The notes: generated by a model from the letters alone, not told the origin. A DNA stretch of 64,000 nucleotides from Lithospermum erythrorhizon (GCA_019722365.1 JADFUC010001012.1:1-64000), one strand, 5' to 3'; numbered from the stretch's first letter, positions 42,714 to 56,600 are shown. Translations and numbers: made by a program.

Positions 42714-45700
42714 ATGGATGCAGCAGTTTCTGCTGATGGTATTGGAAGTTGGGCCTCTCGGAGCATTAGAGATGGTTTTGTAGGGCCTGGAGGAGATGTT
42801 TTTCATTCAAGTAGGAGATATAATGATGATGAAGAAGAAGAGATGAAGTGGGCTGCTATAGAGAGACTTCCAACATATGATCGGTTGAGGAAAGGACTTT
42901 TAAACAGAGTATTAGATAATGGAGAAGTTGTGGTTGAAGAAGTTGATGTTGCTCACCTTGGAAAGCAAGATAAGAAGATACTCATGGAAAGTATCCTGAA
43001 ATGTGTTGAAGAAGATAACGAGAAATTCCTTAGACGTCTCAGAGAAAGAATCGATAGGTGAGGTGAAAAATGCCTATATGAGACAGAGTCACGAGACTAA
43101 ACCTTAAATTTTCAGTTGAATTTCGGATATTGCATAAAAAATTAATATTCCCTATGTTGCATTAGAATTTGAGATGTTCCCTATGTTGCATTTGAATTTG
43201 AGATTATCTGAATGTCTGATGCATTTTAACCTTCTGTCTCAAATAGGGTTGTAATTGATATTCCAAAAGTTGAAGTTCGATATGAACATTTGTCAATTGA
43301 GGGGGATGCACATCTAGGATCCAGGGCACTTCCTACTTTGATAAATTCGGTTTTGAATGTGTTAGAGGTTGGCATGTTGTTCCTTTGACTGAAATGTTAT
43401 TAATTATGGGAATGTTAAATGTATAACTTTTGCTCCTTAGCTCGACATATCATGATATACACTCATTTTGTAGCTGATAGTAACTTCAACAAATGTGATA
43501 TTATTTGGTCTAAATTTTCACTATATGAGAGTACTATCACAAAATTCTATCAGATATATACTGACTGTAGTGATAATACATAGTTCTGCCTTTGTTTTTA
43601 CATAGTTCTGCCTTTGTTTTTGCTTCAGGGATGTCTCGAGAAGGTAAAATTATTTCCGTCAAACAAAAGAGTTGTCAAAATACTTCATGATGTGAGCGGT
43701 ATAGTGAGGCCGTCCAGGTATCCTATGGAAACTTGTTTCTGGATTTAAATAATTGCATTTAGTTTGACAACTTGAACATATCATAATGCTTTTGGCCTTT
43801 TTCCTTGATGAGTCGATGAAAATTTAACTTATGTAACATACCTTGATACAGTACTGATATATTCAGGAAGATTAGATTCTAAGTCCTGCACTGTTGTGTT
43901 GCTTAGGATGACTCTTCTTCTTGGGCCTCCGGGTTCTGGAAAAACTATGCTATTGAAAGCCCTTTCTGGGGTGCTGGACAAAGAACTCAGAGTTTGTCTT
44001 TATCTATTTGTTAATTATGATTTTGACAAAAGAAAAATTGTTTTCATTCTCGTTTGTTTTTTAATTTGTACTTGACTTCTTCAATGAATAGGTTAATGGA
44101 AAAGTCACATATTGTGGTCGTGAAATGTCTGAATTCATTCTTCAACGAACTTGTGCGTATATTAGCCAGCATGACCTTCACCATGGAGAAATGACAGCGA
44201 GAGAGACTATAGATTTTGCTGGGCGTTGCTTAGGTGTTGGAACCAGATATGAACTTCTAGCAGAGTTAACAAGACGAGAAATAGCAGCAGGAATAAAACC
44301 AGACACTGAAATAGATGCCTTCATGAAAGCTACCGCAATGGCTGGTCAAGCATCTAATTTAGTTACGGATTATGTACTTAAGGTCTGTTTCCTGATTTCT
44401 ATAGGTTTGGCAGTAAATTTCATTATCTAAGAAGTAAGAACCAAATTAGGCATGTTCTCACTGAAAGAAAAAATGGCAGATACTCGGATTAGATACATGT
44501 GCTGATATACTGGCGGGTGATGAGATGAGACGTGGCATATCTGGAGGAGAGAAGAAGCGACTCACTACAGGCGGGTAGAAAGCATCTAATTGATTCTGAA
44601 GTCTTTACTAGTGATTTCCTCAGTTAACCCCTCTCTATTTATTTGTTATTTTCATTCTACAATGCTGATGCTTGTTCACCCTATGAATGCAGGAGAAATG
44701 TTGATTGGTCCTGCCAAAGTTTTCTTCATGGATGAAATTTCAACTGGTCTCGACAGTTCAACAACATATCAAATTGTCATGTATATGAGGCAAATGGTTC
44801 ATCTTATGGATGTGACAATGACAATTTCTCTTCTTCAACCTGCACCTGAAACGTTCGAACTATTTGATGATGTCATCTTACTTTCAGAGGGAAGAATTGT
44901 GTATCAAGGTCCTCGTGAGCATGTTATTGAGTTTTTCGAAAGTGTAGGTTTTAGATGCCCAGAAAGAAAAGGAGTAGCGGACTTCCTTCAGGAAGTGACT
45001 TCCATGAAGGACCAAAAGCAGTACTGGTGTAGACAAAATGAAACTTATCAGTATATTTCCGCGTCTGAATTTGCAGAACTCTTCAGTACTTTCCACATAG
45101 GGCAGAAACTATCTGATGATCTTGTTGTTCCTTTCGATAAAGCTACCACCCATCCAGCTGCATTGGTGACTGATAAGTATGGTATCTGTAATATAGATCT
45201 TTTTAAAGCATGTTTGTCTAGAGAATGGCTGTTGATGAAGCGCAACTCCTTCTTGTATATATTCAAGACCACTCAGATCACCATCATGTCAATCATAACC
45301 TTTACAGTGTTCTTCAGGACAGAAATGAAATATGGCCAACTGTCAGATGGGAGCAAATTTTATGGTGCATTATTTTTCAGCCTCGTTAATGTGATGTTCA
45401 ATGGTGTAACTGAGCTAGCACTGACAGTCATGAGACTGCCAGTATTCTTTAAACAGAGAGGTTCCCTGTTCTACCCTGCTTGGGCTTTTGCTCTCCCGAT
45501 TTGGCTTCTAAGAGTCCCCCTCTCCCTTGCGGAATCACTAATATGGGTTGTTCTTACGTACTATACTATCGGATTTGCACCTGCTGCTAGTAGGTATGCC
45601 TTTGAAAATTCCATTCCAAAGCATGATCACTGAATTCACATTTAGAAATGTATGGTGATGTAGCCTGTTTGTCCAAAGAGTGTCCAAGGATTGAATGATT

Positions 45701-48700
45701 TCTGCATAGTATGAATATGTAACACTTCTATTTTGATGTATTTGTATCTCTCAGGTTCTTCTGCCAATTGCTGGCATTTTTTGCTCTGCATCAGATGGCT
45801 TTAGCTCTCTTCCGTTGTATTGCTGCAATAGGAAGGACACAAGTTGTTGCCAACACTTTAGGGACTTTTACTCTTTTGTCGGTTTTTGTCCTTGGTGGTT
45901 TTATTATTTCTAAAGGTCAGAATGTGATTTCTTAACGAAAATTCATTAGGATCTATTATGTATATGGTATTTAGTTGTTTCTCTTATACAGAATTGAGAG
46001 TCAGTTTTGTTCCTTAAAATCCTTTTAAGGTATGCCATAACTAAAAATCTTTAACTTTATACTGTACAGATGATATTGAACCATGGATGATATGGGGTTT
46101 TTATATTTCTCCTATGATGTATGCACAGAATGCTATAGCCATTAATGAGTTTCTCGATACAAGATGGAGTACTGTGAGCTCTACTACTACTTTGTAATTT
46201 ATTTATTAATGCTGCTCCCTCGTTGACTATAACCTGAAAGCACTCATTCATTCTTTTTTTTTTCTGTCAGCCGAATACTGATCCAAGATTTCCTCAACCA
46301 ACAGTAGGGAAGGTTCTTCTAGCTTCAAGGGGCATGTATCTGGATGAATATATGTATTGGATATGTGTTGCTGCTCTCTTTGGATTTTCGTTTCTGTTCA
46401 ACTTCTGCTTTATTATTGCCCTCACTTACCTACATCGTAAGCTTTTTGTATCAGTCCTTTTTTAGTTGCATAGTATTCGATTCTGGGTTTAACCATTATT
46501 TGACTCCTAAATACAGCTTATGGAGATTCAAAATCTGCTATTGTGGAAGAAGATGATAAAGCTAACAAACAGGAGGTGTCATTTTCAAAATCTGTTATTG
46601 TGGAAGACGATGATAATGCCAAAAAACTAGAGGCATTTTCCAATAGAAAAGAGTCGGCAGAGTACTCACCATCTTCAGCTTCAATAGGGGAAGGTATCTT
46701 TCCTGCTACATTATGTATATTTCTTGTCTTTTAAAGGATTAGTCCTTACCTGCATGATATATTATCTGTTTTCTGCTCATCATCGCATGCTTTGATTAAA
46801 AAGTGTTTTCTTAAACTTCTTTAACAAAGCAGTGGATACAGTTACAGATATGGCTGCTGGGATCACTCCAGACCAGAACATGTTAAATGGACAGACCTCA
46901 ACTAGGAAGCGAGGAATGTTGCTTCCTTTCCATCCCCTATCACTTGTATTCAATCACGTGAATTACTACGTAGACATGCCCACTGTAAGTCACCCACAAT
47001 AAAAGATCTAGTACTATATTCTAGTTTTGTTGAGGTTCCAACTTATCAGGAATACTAAATTTTTTCTTTGCCTTTTTTTGTGGAGTCACATCATCTTATT
47101 TCAAATTAAGGAGAGAAGACAAGAGACAATCTTCGAGGCATATGCTGTTAAATTGAAATTTCTGAATCAAACTGTTCATGATCTTCCATGTAATTAGTGA
47201 TTGCTGTAACAGGAAATAAAAAATAAAGGACTTGAGGAAACTAGTCTGCAGCTGCTACGAGATGTAAGTGGTGCCTTCAGACCTGGTGTTCTAACCGCAT
47301 TAGTAGGTGTCAGTGGAGCTGGAAAGACAACCTTAATGGATGTCTTATCTGGAAGAAAGACTGGAGGATACACTGAAGGAAGTATTAACATTTCCGGGTT
47401 CCCAAAGAACCAATCAACTTTTGCTCGGATCAGTGGTTATTGTGAACAGAACGATATTCACTCTCCACATGTGACAGTTTATGAGTCTCTTGTATATTCT
47501 GCATGGTTACGCCTTTCTCCAGATATAAAGATGCAGACACGTAAGGTACCATCACTATCCATTTTCTATGCCTCATCTAATCTTGAAGGGGCCTTTTTGA
47601 GGCTTTTGTTCTCACTATAACTTCTCTCCTTCTCCTATCATAATAGGGGACGTTTCATGATGTAGAATTTCCTTACATCTGAGAGTTTTCTGTTCAGCAA
47701 CTGGGTTGGTACTAAATAGCTACCATCCTCTCCGTTTCAGATGTTTGTTGACGAGGTAATGGAGTTGGTTGAACTGAATCCTATAAAGGATGCCCTGGTT
47801 GGGCTTCCTGGAGTGGATGGCCTCTCGACAGAACAGAGAAAGAGGCTCACCATAGCAGTTGAACTTGTTGCTAATCCATCGATTATTTTCATGGATGAGC
47901 CAACCACAAGTCTTGATGCAAGAGCTGCAGCCATTGTTATGAGAACTGTGAGGAACACTGTTGATACAGGAAGAACTGTTGTCTGCACGATACACCAGCC
48001 TAGCATAGATATCTTTGAAGCCTTCGATGAGCTATCCATCAACATTTAGTACCATATAGTTTGTTCATAACAAACTTAAATGTTTTAGATTTCTACTATC
48101 AATTATATAATTATTTGTGCAGCTATTGTTGATGAAGAGAGGAGGGGAAATCATATATGCCGGATCTCTTGGACAGCACTCCTGGTCGATGATAGAATAT
48201 TTTGAAGTAAGTTGTTCCTATCCAAATATAAAACTATTTTTTGTTCATATCTGACATTAGCATTTACGGAGTACTAAGGAAGTTCAACATCAGAGTACTG
48301 ATTATTGATAAATCTCTCCAGTCAATTCCTGGAGTTCCAAAGATTAAAGAAGGTTCCAACCCTGCTACATGGATGCTAGAAATCAGTTCTCAGACAGTTG
48401 AGGCCCAACTCAATGTTGACTTTGCTGATATTTATGCTAAATCCCATCTATATCGGTACTACTCTACACATTCTTCACGGCAAATATCTGTTCTGTCTTC
48501 TCCCTCTCGATTTGAATAAGTCTTAATGCCACTCTCTTGCAGGTGCAATCAGGATCTCATTAGAGAACTCAGCCTTCCGGCTTCAGGGTCAAAAGACCTA
48601 TATTTTCCATCAAAATATTCCCAGCCATTCATCACACAATGTAAGGCTTGCTTCTGGAAACAAAACTTATCTTATTGGAGGCATCCTCGGTACAATACCA

Positions 48701-49804
48701 TCAGAATATTCTTGACGACAATTATTGGAATTATATTTGGAGCAATTTATTGGGGTAAAGGAGACAAAATGTGAGTCATTTTGGACAATATGTTGATCTT
48801 GATATAATTAGTGTTTGAATGATAAAAGTATTTTTGTTATGATTTTATCATAACAGATCAAAAGAACAAGAGCTACTGAATATAATAGGAGCTATCTATG
48901 CTAGTATTATGTTTCTTGGAGGAACAAATACTTCGTCTGTGCAATCTGTTGTCTCCGTGGAAAGGACAGTATTTTATCGTGAAAAGGCAGCAGGCATGTA
49001 TTCAGCTTTGCCATATGCTTATGCCCAGGTACAAATGTCTCCAACTTCTGTATCATTCTACATTTATATTAGTATCACTAGTCAACTGATATACTTCGTT
49101 ATATCCTACAGGTGGTGATTGAAGTCATTTACATCGCTGTCCAGACATTCATATATAGTCTTCTCCTTTTCTCGATGATTGGGTTTCAATGGGAAGCTGG
49201 CAAGTTCTTGTGGTTCTATTATTATATATTTTTGTGCTTTGCCTATTTCACAACGTATGGGATGATGCTTGTGGCGCTCACTCCAAATTATCCGGTTGCT
49301 GCAATTACCATGACTTTCTTCCTCAACTTATGGAACTTATTCTCTGGTTTCTTGATCACCAGAAAGGTTAGTTGTGATTCCTCCTTTGCATTCTTTTTGC
49401 TTCATTTTAATTACTTTTCAAATAATGATACATTTACTTCTCTGCTTGATATTTTTCCAAGATGATTCAAAATTGTTCTTAAACTTCGAATACTCTTTCC
49501 ATCCCACGATTCTTGATGTTATTATGAAACGCAGGATATTCCAATATGGTGGAGGTGGTATTACTGGGGTTCGCCACAGGCCTGGACGATATATGGCCTC
49601 GTTACATCCCAAATTGGTGATAGAACTGATCTTGTTCAAGTTCCAGGCCTGGGTGATATTCCATTGAACAAATACCTGGAGAGATTTTTGGGGTTCGATT
49701 ACGATTTCCTTGGGTCTGTTGCTGTTGCTCATATTGCATGGGTAGTCCTCTTTAGCTTTGTGTTCGCTTACGGTATCAAGTTCCTTAATTATCAGAAGAG
49801 ATGA
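42714..49804 (+). CDS. full-size PDR-type ABCG transporter, gene 1 (splice donor lost after exon 14)
   Basis: Twenty exons: 42714-43057, 43247-43367, 43629-43717, 43907-43991, 44092-44382, 44480-44573, 44693-45593, 45755-45915, 46070-46173, 46271-46436, 46517-46693, 46833-46984, 47213-47545, 47741-48031, 48123-48206, 48322-48455, 48543-48770, 48857-49028, 49112-49366, 49535-49804. Joined, they stay in frame for ~1483 residues in NBD1-TMD1-NBD2-TMD2 order. NBD1: GPPGSGKT 191-198, ISGGEKKR 330-337, FFMDE ~352-356. NBD2: GVSGAGKT 927-934, LSTEQRKR 1034-1041, [10 protein letters not shown] ~1056. [22 protein letters not shown] N-terminus (without the first W) and [12 protein letters not shown] near the end are PDR marks. 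Such proteins export lipids, terpenoids, phenolics or hormones across the plasma membrane; the substrate here is unknown. The donor after exon 14 reads CT instead of GT; retention would end the protein near residue 1108, losing TMD2. So it may be a recent pseudogene. Confidence 0.93.
43148..43204 (+). repeat. 29-bp tandem duplication in ABCG gene 1 intron 1
   Basis: TTCCCTATGTTGCATT(A/T)GAA followed by TTTGAGAT occurs twice in a row. Confidence 0.9.
43578..43621 (+). repeat. perfect 22-bp tandem duplication before ABCG gene 1 exon 3
   Basis: ACATAGTTCTGCCTTTGTTT plus TT is repeated exactly, ending 7 bp before exon 3 at 43629, so it doubles the polypyrimidine-like tract of that acceptor. Confidence 0.95.
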
Positions 49805-50797
49805 TGATAGTATTTGAAGAGTACATAGTGATAAATTTGAAGACAATTTGTACAAGTATTTTAGATTTTCTACAAGATTATAGATGAACAAATCAGAATC
49901 CTGTGTACTATTAGTCTATTAGCTGCATCTGCATGCACATTATTTGTTATCAACTTCAAATGGTGTGTTATCATAAAACAAGAATTAAAATGTATGGAGT
50001 AAATAAGAATTGAGGAGAAAAGTGCGAATATGAGGTTAACTACAATTTACATGAAATTTAAGTTCCCCCTATTCGGGCAAATCTCAAGAAATCTCATGAA
50101 ATAGTTGTGAAGCAATAATTTTCATGTAAGGGTCAGGCAAATAAAGAAAATATCAAAACATAGTAGGGATGACATAATTTTTTGATAAAATCAACATTAA
50201 CTTTTATTTATTTTTACTGTTTTTCTAGTATGTGTCCTTAGCGCACATGTTAAGAATTAAAATTGAAAATAAAATATAACACCTGAAAGCATATAAGGAA
50301 ATATATTTAACAATATTATAATTATTATTAGTATAATAATTACGAAGTATTATTTAGGAGGCCTAAATTTTTTTTATTTAAAATTATACCCAAAACTATA
50401 ATATTTGTGAAAATCCTTATTTGTTCTTGTTAAAATTGATTTTCGTCAAATTTAATGATGGATAATGCTATATACGGTACCCTTACATACAATATCCCAT
50501 ATCAAAGTAATAAAATACCCTTCCAAATTAGTGAGAACAAAAATTTCAACTTCATCTCTCATATTCTCTTAACTGTCATCTTTCTAAAACACCAAATATC
50601 CATCATAAAAATGAATTAATAAGTTTGGGGTAAACTGAAATTGGGAGAAAAAATATTTTTTTTGTCTTGCATAATTAGTTTTTTTTTTGTTAATTGAAAC
50701 TAAAATTGGAAAACAAATTAGAACTGGAATTATGAGACAAATTAGATTCAAGCATATGATTTATTGGAAAGAATCAAAACCAGATTAAATAAAATGA

Positions 50798-50847
50798 CAA
50801 CAATGGTGATACAAGAATTGTGCAAAATGGTGATGCAAGAATTATGC
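50798..50847. repeat. ~23-bp tandem duplication
   Basis: AATGGTGAT(A/G)CAAGAATT(G/A)TGCA occurs twice in a row. Confidence 0.85.
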
Positions 50848-51100
50848 AGATTTAATCGAATGGCATTTATGCATATATATAAGTAATTGGAGAAATAATA
50901 TACTCCATAAATGTTCAACATTCTTTGCAATTACCAAATTAAACAAACAACGCGAATCATTGTTTCAAATGATAGGTTCAATGAAATGCATCATATGTCA
51001 TTGCAAACTTGCAATCGTAATAAATCAGTGTCTTCTAATCATACTAGTATTGTTTATGATTAATTGATGCAAATTTGAAAAGAACCCCACACTTGTAGAA

Positions 51101-51220
51101 AGAGATTAGTCAAATGAATTGAAAATTTTAGAGGATGAAATTTTGGAAATATCTACAAGAGAGATTAGTCAAATGCAAATGAATTGAAAATTTTAGAGGA
51201 TGAAATTTTGGAAATATCTT
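51101..51220. repeat. ~59-bp tandem duplication
   Basis: AGAGATTAGTCAAATG to GAAATTTTGGAAATATCT occurs from 51101 and from 51160. The second copy has a 5-bp addition (CAAAT). Confidence 0.92.
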
Positions 51221-53435
51221 TTGAGTACTGTATATAAGTAGATTGACATAGGACAAGACCGACAAGTCAACTTAAAGAATTACTTTACGAACTCCTTCTC
51301 TCATACAACTCTCCTAAAACCCTGGGCCTTCATCTTCCTGACTTTTCTAGTAAGACGAGCAACCACCAAACTACAAAGCATTGCTATTCTTACCCTTTTC
51401 TTTCGCTTTTATTTTCAATTTATTTAAGCACATTGCACTTTTCTTTACAATATTTTTATGTAATATTTTTTCTCCTTTCTTTAATAAGATTTGATTATTT
51501 TTCGATTTTCCTCCAATTAAAATATATTTAAAACTCTATAAATTACTTTTAGTTTTAATTTACCTAAATTTATTAATTCTAGAAGTTATTACTTTATGTA
51601 TAAATTAATAATTTATTAATTTAAAGAATTTTTGAGCAACATGAACATATGCATATTTAATCTACTCTTTCTTTTAAATTTACAAGATTGATCCGAAAGA
51701 CGTGTGATATCTGAAGATAAGATATATGCTAACATAATAAGAAAAATAATATTAATTATTTCCATATTAGTTATAGTAATTACTTGAGTATTAAGTTTAG
51801 TATTATTAGCATAACTATTTCACATTGTTCATTTGGAACCTATAACATGAAAGGAAGCAATTTTGGCATCTAAAACTCTTCAAAACATTATGTTAAAATT
51901 CGAAAACACAACACCGCACCTAAACCAAGATTTTTGAACTTCAAAGTTAAAATAAACATTTATAAAGTCATATTTTCAATAAGTTTTACTAACTAGTTTT
52001 TCAATTTCTAAGAATTAATAATTTATGATTTTTTTGGGACCTATATTATAAAAAGGATTTTAAAAATTATTATCTTATTATTTTATAGATTTTTATAATT
52101 TTTAATCGCCCAAGTCTTAATTTTAATAAATTTATTATTTTAGAGCTAATAATAATGTAGATAATTTGGCAGAGTTTTTAGTGTAGATATACATAATTTA
52201 CCCACTATCCAACATATTCTTTACAAGTACCCCGCATCATCACATATCCAATACTCTGGCATGTATTTAATTGATTAATGTGCTAGACATAATGCCTCAT
52301 CAGATTTCTAGAATTTCATTTCAGAATTCATCGATCTATAACTGATTAGTTATTTTTGAAAGATTTCAATTTTATTTCATTGCTTATGCCTCCCTTAATT
52401 TAAATTCTGTGATTTTAATAATTCTAACAAGTATTTAATAAATATCAATCAAACAAATATCAATCATCGATTTAAATAAAAAAAGAAAAATAAGTTGAAC
52501 ATACAATTTAACCTAAAATATAAATTGATGAGTGAAACTGACATATTTATGTCTCGTTGACCTATTTCGGGAAAAAAAATAAAATTTAGTCCCCCTGTAT
52601 TCTCCATATAAATGAATTCCTTGCTTATACCCCGTGAACTTTGTCCAATCATTCAATATAATTAAAAACTGAAAACTTCGAATACAATGAATTGGATGGA
52701 ATATGATTCGATTCAAATTAAAGTTATCTATATTAAATATTTTAAGCGCTTATTTTGACGTTAACGAGAATCCTAAGTTTTTATGAAGGTGACGTTAATT
52801 GAGGTTAATTTATAGCTAATCTTTTAAAAATAATATTGTCGGATAATATTTTATTCATAAGCCGAATCTTTTAAAATACTGTTTACAATATTTTATTCAG
52901 GCGCGACTTGCGTAGTGTTAGTAAAATATAACTAAAAAATACCATTAATCTATATTATACCTCGATTTAGAGTGCTAACGAAACGGCGCTTTAACGATGA
53001 ATCTGAAATAATCATTTAACCCAGACAACCTGGGATGAACACAAAAAAATGTAACCCAAAAATCTTTATTAAACTTAAAATTTCACCTATATTTACCTGG
53101 GTGCTCATCCCAATCCAAACTTAATTTACAAGATAGAATGCTTGTTAGTGTTTGAACAATGAAATTTAAGTTGAACTAACATCTTTTTGGCATGAAGTGA
53201 TTAGTTTTTGGTTGCAATTTGCATACCATTATGTAATATGCACTTCCTCCATGCCATTCTGATGAAACCATTCATTCTTAATGAATTAACTTATATACTA
53301 TATCATTTGAGGGATGGGGGGTAGGGAGATGGAGTCGTGGCCTATGTATTGTGGATGGGCACTTTCATTAAAAAAACTCAACCCCCATCTCCCAAAATTA
53401 ATGATGTTTAGCAAGTAGCATTCCCAGAATTTTAT

Positions 53436-53443
53436 TATAAATA
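53436..53443 (+). promoter_or_regulatory. possible TATA box of ABCG gene 2
   Basis: TATAAATA about 260 bp upstream of the predicted ATG. Plausible if the 5' UTR is ~230 bp; in AT-rich DNA it may be chance. Confidence 0.35.
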
Positions 53444-53699
53444 TAGTTTGTCTTATTGAATATGATCATCACTACTATGCAATCTATTGCATGTTTCCTT
53501 TGGTCTAGTTCACTAGTTGTTACTGTTGTTTCTTGGAAACTAACTATTTGTGTGATAGGATTATTTTTGTTCTTTTGTCTTCGTTTTAGTTGTGCATGCG
53601 AATCTCGCCTATTCAATATAGTATTACTAAATGAAATAGAATATGGGGGGTAATATAGTGAATGGATAAGTTGGCATTGCTCAAGATATTTAGTTCATC

Positions 53700-56600
53700 A
53701 TGGAAACAAATTTAAGGGCTGGTGAAGAATATAATGAGAGGTTCCTTAGGCGTCTTAGAGAAAGGTTTGATAGGTGAGGCAAATCTTTATTGTGGCTATG
53801 CTTCGGATATATAGCTACGTCCAATCATTACGTTGCACGTTAGTTTGTGATCATGTGTACATCATCTGTGAATTTTGATCTCGTCTTCTAAACAGGGTTG
53901 AAGTTGATATTCCAAAAGTTGAAGTGCGATTCGAGCATTTGTCTATCGAGGGGGATGCATATCTAGGAACCAGGGCACTTCCTACTTTACCAAACTCTGT
54001 GTTGAATGTGATAGAGGTGGCTAGTTTAACCTTTCGATTGCATTATTGTAAACTCCCGATAGACTTCAGGGATTAATGGACTATAGTGCAAAAAACCATT
54101 GATTGCTTTCCTTTTTTTCACTGCAGGGTCTTCTTGAGAAGGTAAAGCTTTTCCCATCGACGAAAAAGGTCGTTAAGATTCTTCATGATGTCAGTGGAAT
54201 AGTAAGGCCGTCCAGGTAGCCTATGGGAACTTATTTCTGGTTCTGACTAGTTTTAGTTGACAAGTTCATCTTAAAAATTGCATCTTGCTTCTGTATATGA
54301 CAATATGCTAAGATATGTCTTTTGGCCTAGCAGTGAGCTGCTTGACATTTCCAGATATAATAATACAAATCTCTCGAAGAAGGTTAAATTGAGATGAGCT
54401 TCATTGTTCTGTGGTGCAGGATGACTCTACTTATTGGACCACCAGGCTCAGGGAAGACTACTTTGTTGAAAGCTCTTGCTGGAATGCTGGAAAAAGAACT
54501 TAGAGTTCGTATTCAGCTGTTATTGAAATATGCTTATGAAATGATATTTCAAACATTGTTGTCTTTTGTTTTTTTACTTTTGACATGAATGTTTTTCATG
54601 TCTATTTTTAATGGAATAGGTAACTGGAACTGTCACATATTGCGGTCAAGAAATGTCGGAGTTCATTCCTCAAAAGACGTGTGCCTATATTAGCCAGCAT
54701 GATCTTCATCATGGAGAAATGACTGTAAGAGAGACTTTAGATTTTGCAAGGCGTTGCTTAGGAGTTGGAACCAGATATGAACTCCTAGAAGAATTAAGAA
54801 GACGAGAAATAACAGCTGGGATTGAACCGGATCCTGATCTAGATGCATTTATGAAAGCTGCAATGGCTGGTCAAGAATCTAGTTTACTTACGGATTATGT
54901 TCTAAAGGTCTATTTCCTGAACTATTTTGTTGTCGGTTTATTATATCTAAGAAGCCCAGATAAGACTGAAATATACTCACTGAGGAAAAATGACAGATAC
55001 TTGACTTGGATACATGTGCTAATACACTGGTGGGAGATGACATGAGACGAGGCATCTCTGGCGGAGAGAAAAAGCGACTAACTATTGGTGAGTGGAAAAC
55101 TTCCAAGTGATTCTAGAAACTCTAGAGTCGATTTTCCTCTAAAATATGCCCCTCTCCATTTTTTCTGCTTTTCCATTTTGCTAAATTCCAATGGTGTTTA
55201 CCATGATTGAAGGAGAAATGTTGGTTGGCCCTGCAAAAGCTTTCTTCATAGATGAAGCCTCAACAGGTCTTGACAGTTCAACAACATATCAAATTGTGAA
55301 GTATATGAGGCAAATGGTCCAAGTTATGGATGTGTCAATGACAATTTCTCTTCTTCAACCTGCACCTGAGACATTCCAACTATTTGATGATATCATCTTG
55401 CTTTCAGAGGGAAAGATTGTCTATCAAGGTCCTCGCGAGGATGTTCTTAAGTTTTTCGTAAGTGTTGGTTTTAGATGCCCAGAAAGAAAAGGAGTAGCGG
55501 ACTTCCTTCAGGAGGTCAGTTCCATGAAGGATCAAGAGCAGTACTGGTATAGAAATAATGAACCTTACCAATATACTACAGCAGCTGAATTTGCAGAACT
55601 ATTCAGTTCTTTCCAGGTTGGCCAGAAACTCTCCGATGATCTTGCTGTTCCTTTTGATAAATCTACAATCCATCCAGCTGCACTGGTGACTGATAAGTGT
55701 GGGATCTCTAATTCTGATATCTTTAAAGCATGCTTGTCAAGGGAATGGTTACTGATTAAGCGCAGCTCCTTCTTGTATATATTCAAGACCACCCAGATCA
55801 CCATTATGTCAATCATTGCCCTCACAGTGTTCTTCAGGACAGAAATGAAATCTGGTCAACTATTGGATGCGAGCAAATTTTATGGAGCATTGTTTTTCAG
55901 CCTCCTTAGTTTAATGTTCAACGGACTTTCAGAGCTTGCTCTGACGGTCTTTAGGCTTCCAGTGTTCTTTAAACAGAGAGATTCTCTGTTCTACCCTGCT
56001 TGGGCTTTTGCTCTCCCAATTTGGTTTCTCAGAGTTCCCCTATCACTTATGGAATCACTGATATGGATTCTTCTTACATATTATTCTATAGGGTTTGCAC
56101 CAGGTGCAAATAGGTATGTCCTTGAACTTCCATTTCTTAGTGTCCCATCAGATATACGTTTGGTAGTATGGAGGGTAGAAGCTGAGATACATGTACATTT
56201 TGATATCCTTTTTAGTGTTCCCACGTTTTCTTTGACGAGCATCAAATGATGTCAACATACTGTTGCAGTAATAACTTTTCTTTTTAGAACGGACATTTTT
56301 GGGGAATAACCCGTTTTTTCATTTGACCAACCAACCTGTATTTTCAGGTTTTTCTGCCAACTGTTAGCCTTTTTTGCTTTGCATCAAATGTCGTTATCTC
56401 TCTTTCGTTTGGCTGCTGCAATAGGAAGGACCCAAGTTGTTGCAACCACCCTAGGGACGCTTGCTCTGTTGGTCGTTTTCCTCTATGGGGGTTTTATTAT
56501 CGCTAAAGGTCAGTGTATGACTCATATTGTTGTGATTCTTACTTGGACATGGGAGCTACTCTTGTTCGATGCAGTCAGTAATTGGTGGTGACAAATGCAG

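Larger units (their letters stand above)
49805..53435. other. intergenic between the two ABCG genes
   Basis: About 3.6 kb of very AT-rich DNA with no gene. The first ~150 bp should be gene 1 3' UTR and the last part the gene 2 promoter. I looked for the missing conserved N-terminal exon of gene 2 here and saw no trace of it. Confidence 0.6.

Noticed and set aside
44571..44572. GC-AG intron in ABCG gene 1 as the only reading
   Set aside because: A GT three bases downstream restores a canonical donor in frame, so the GC reading is possible but not needed.
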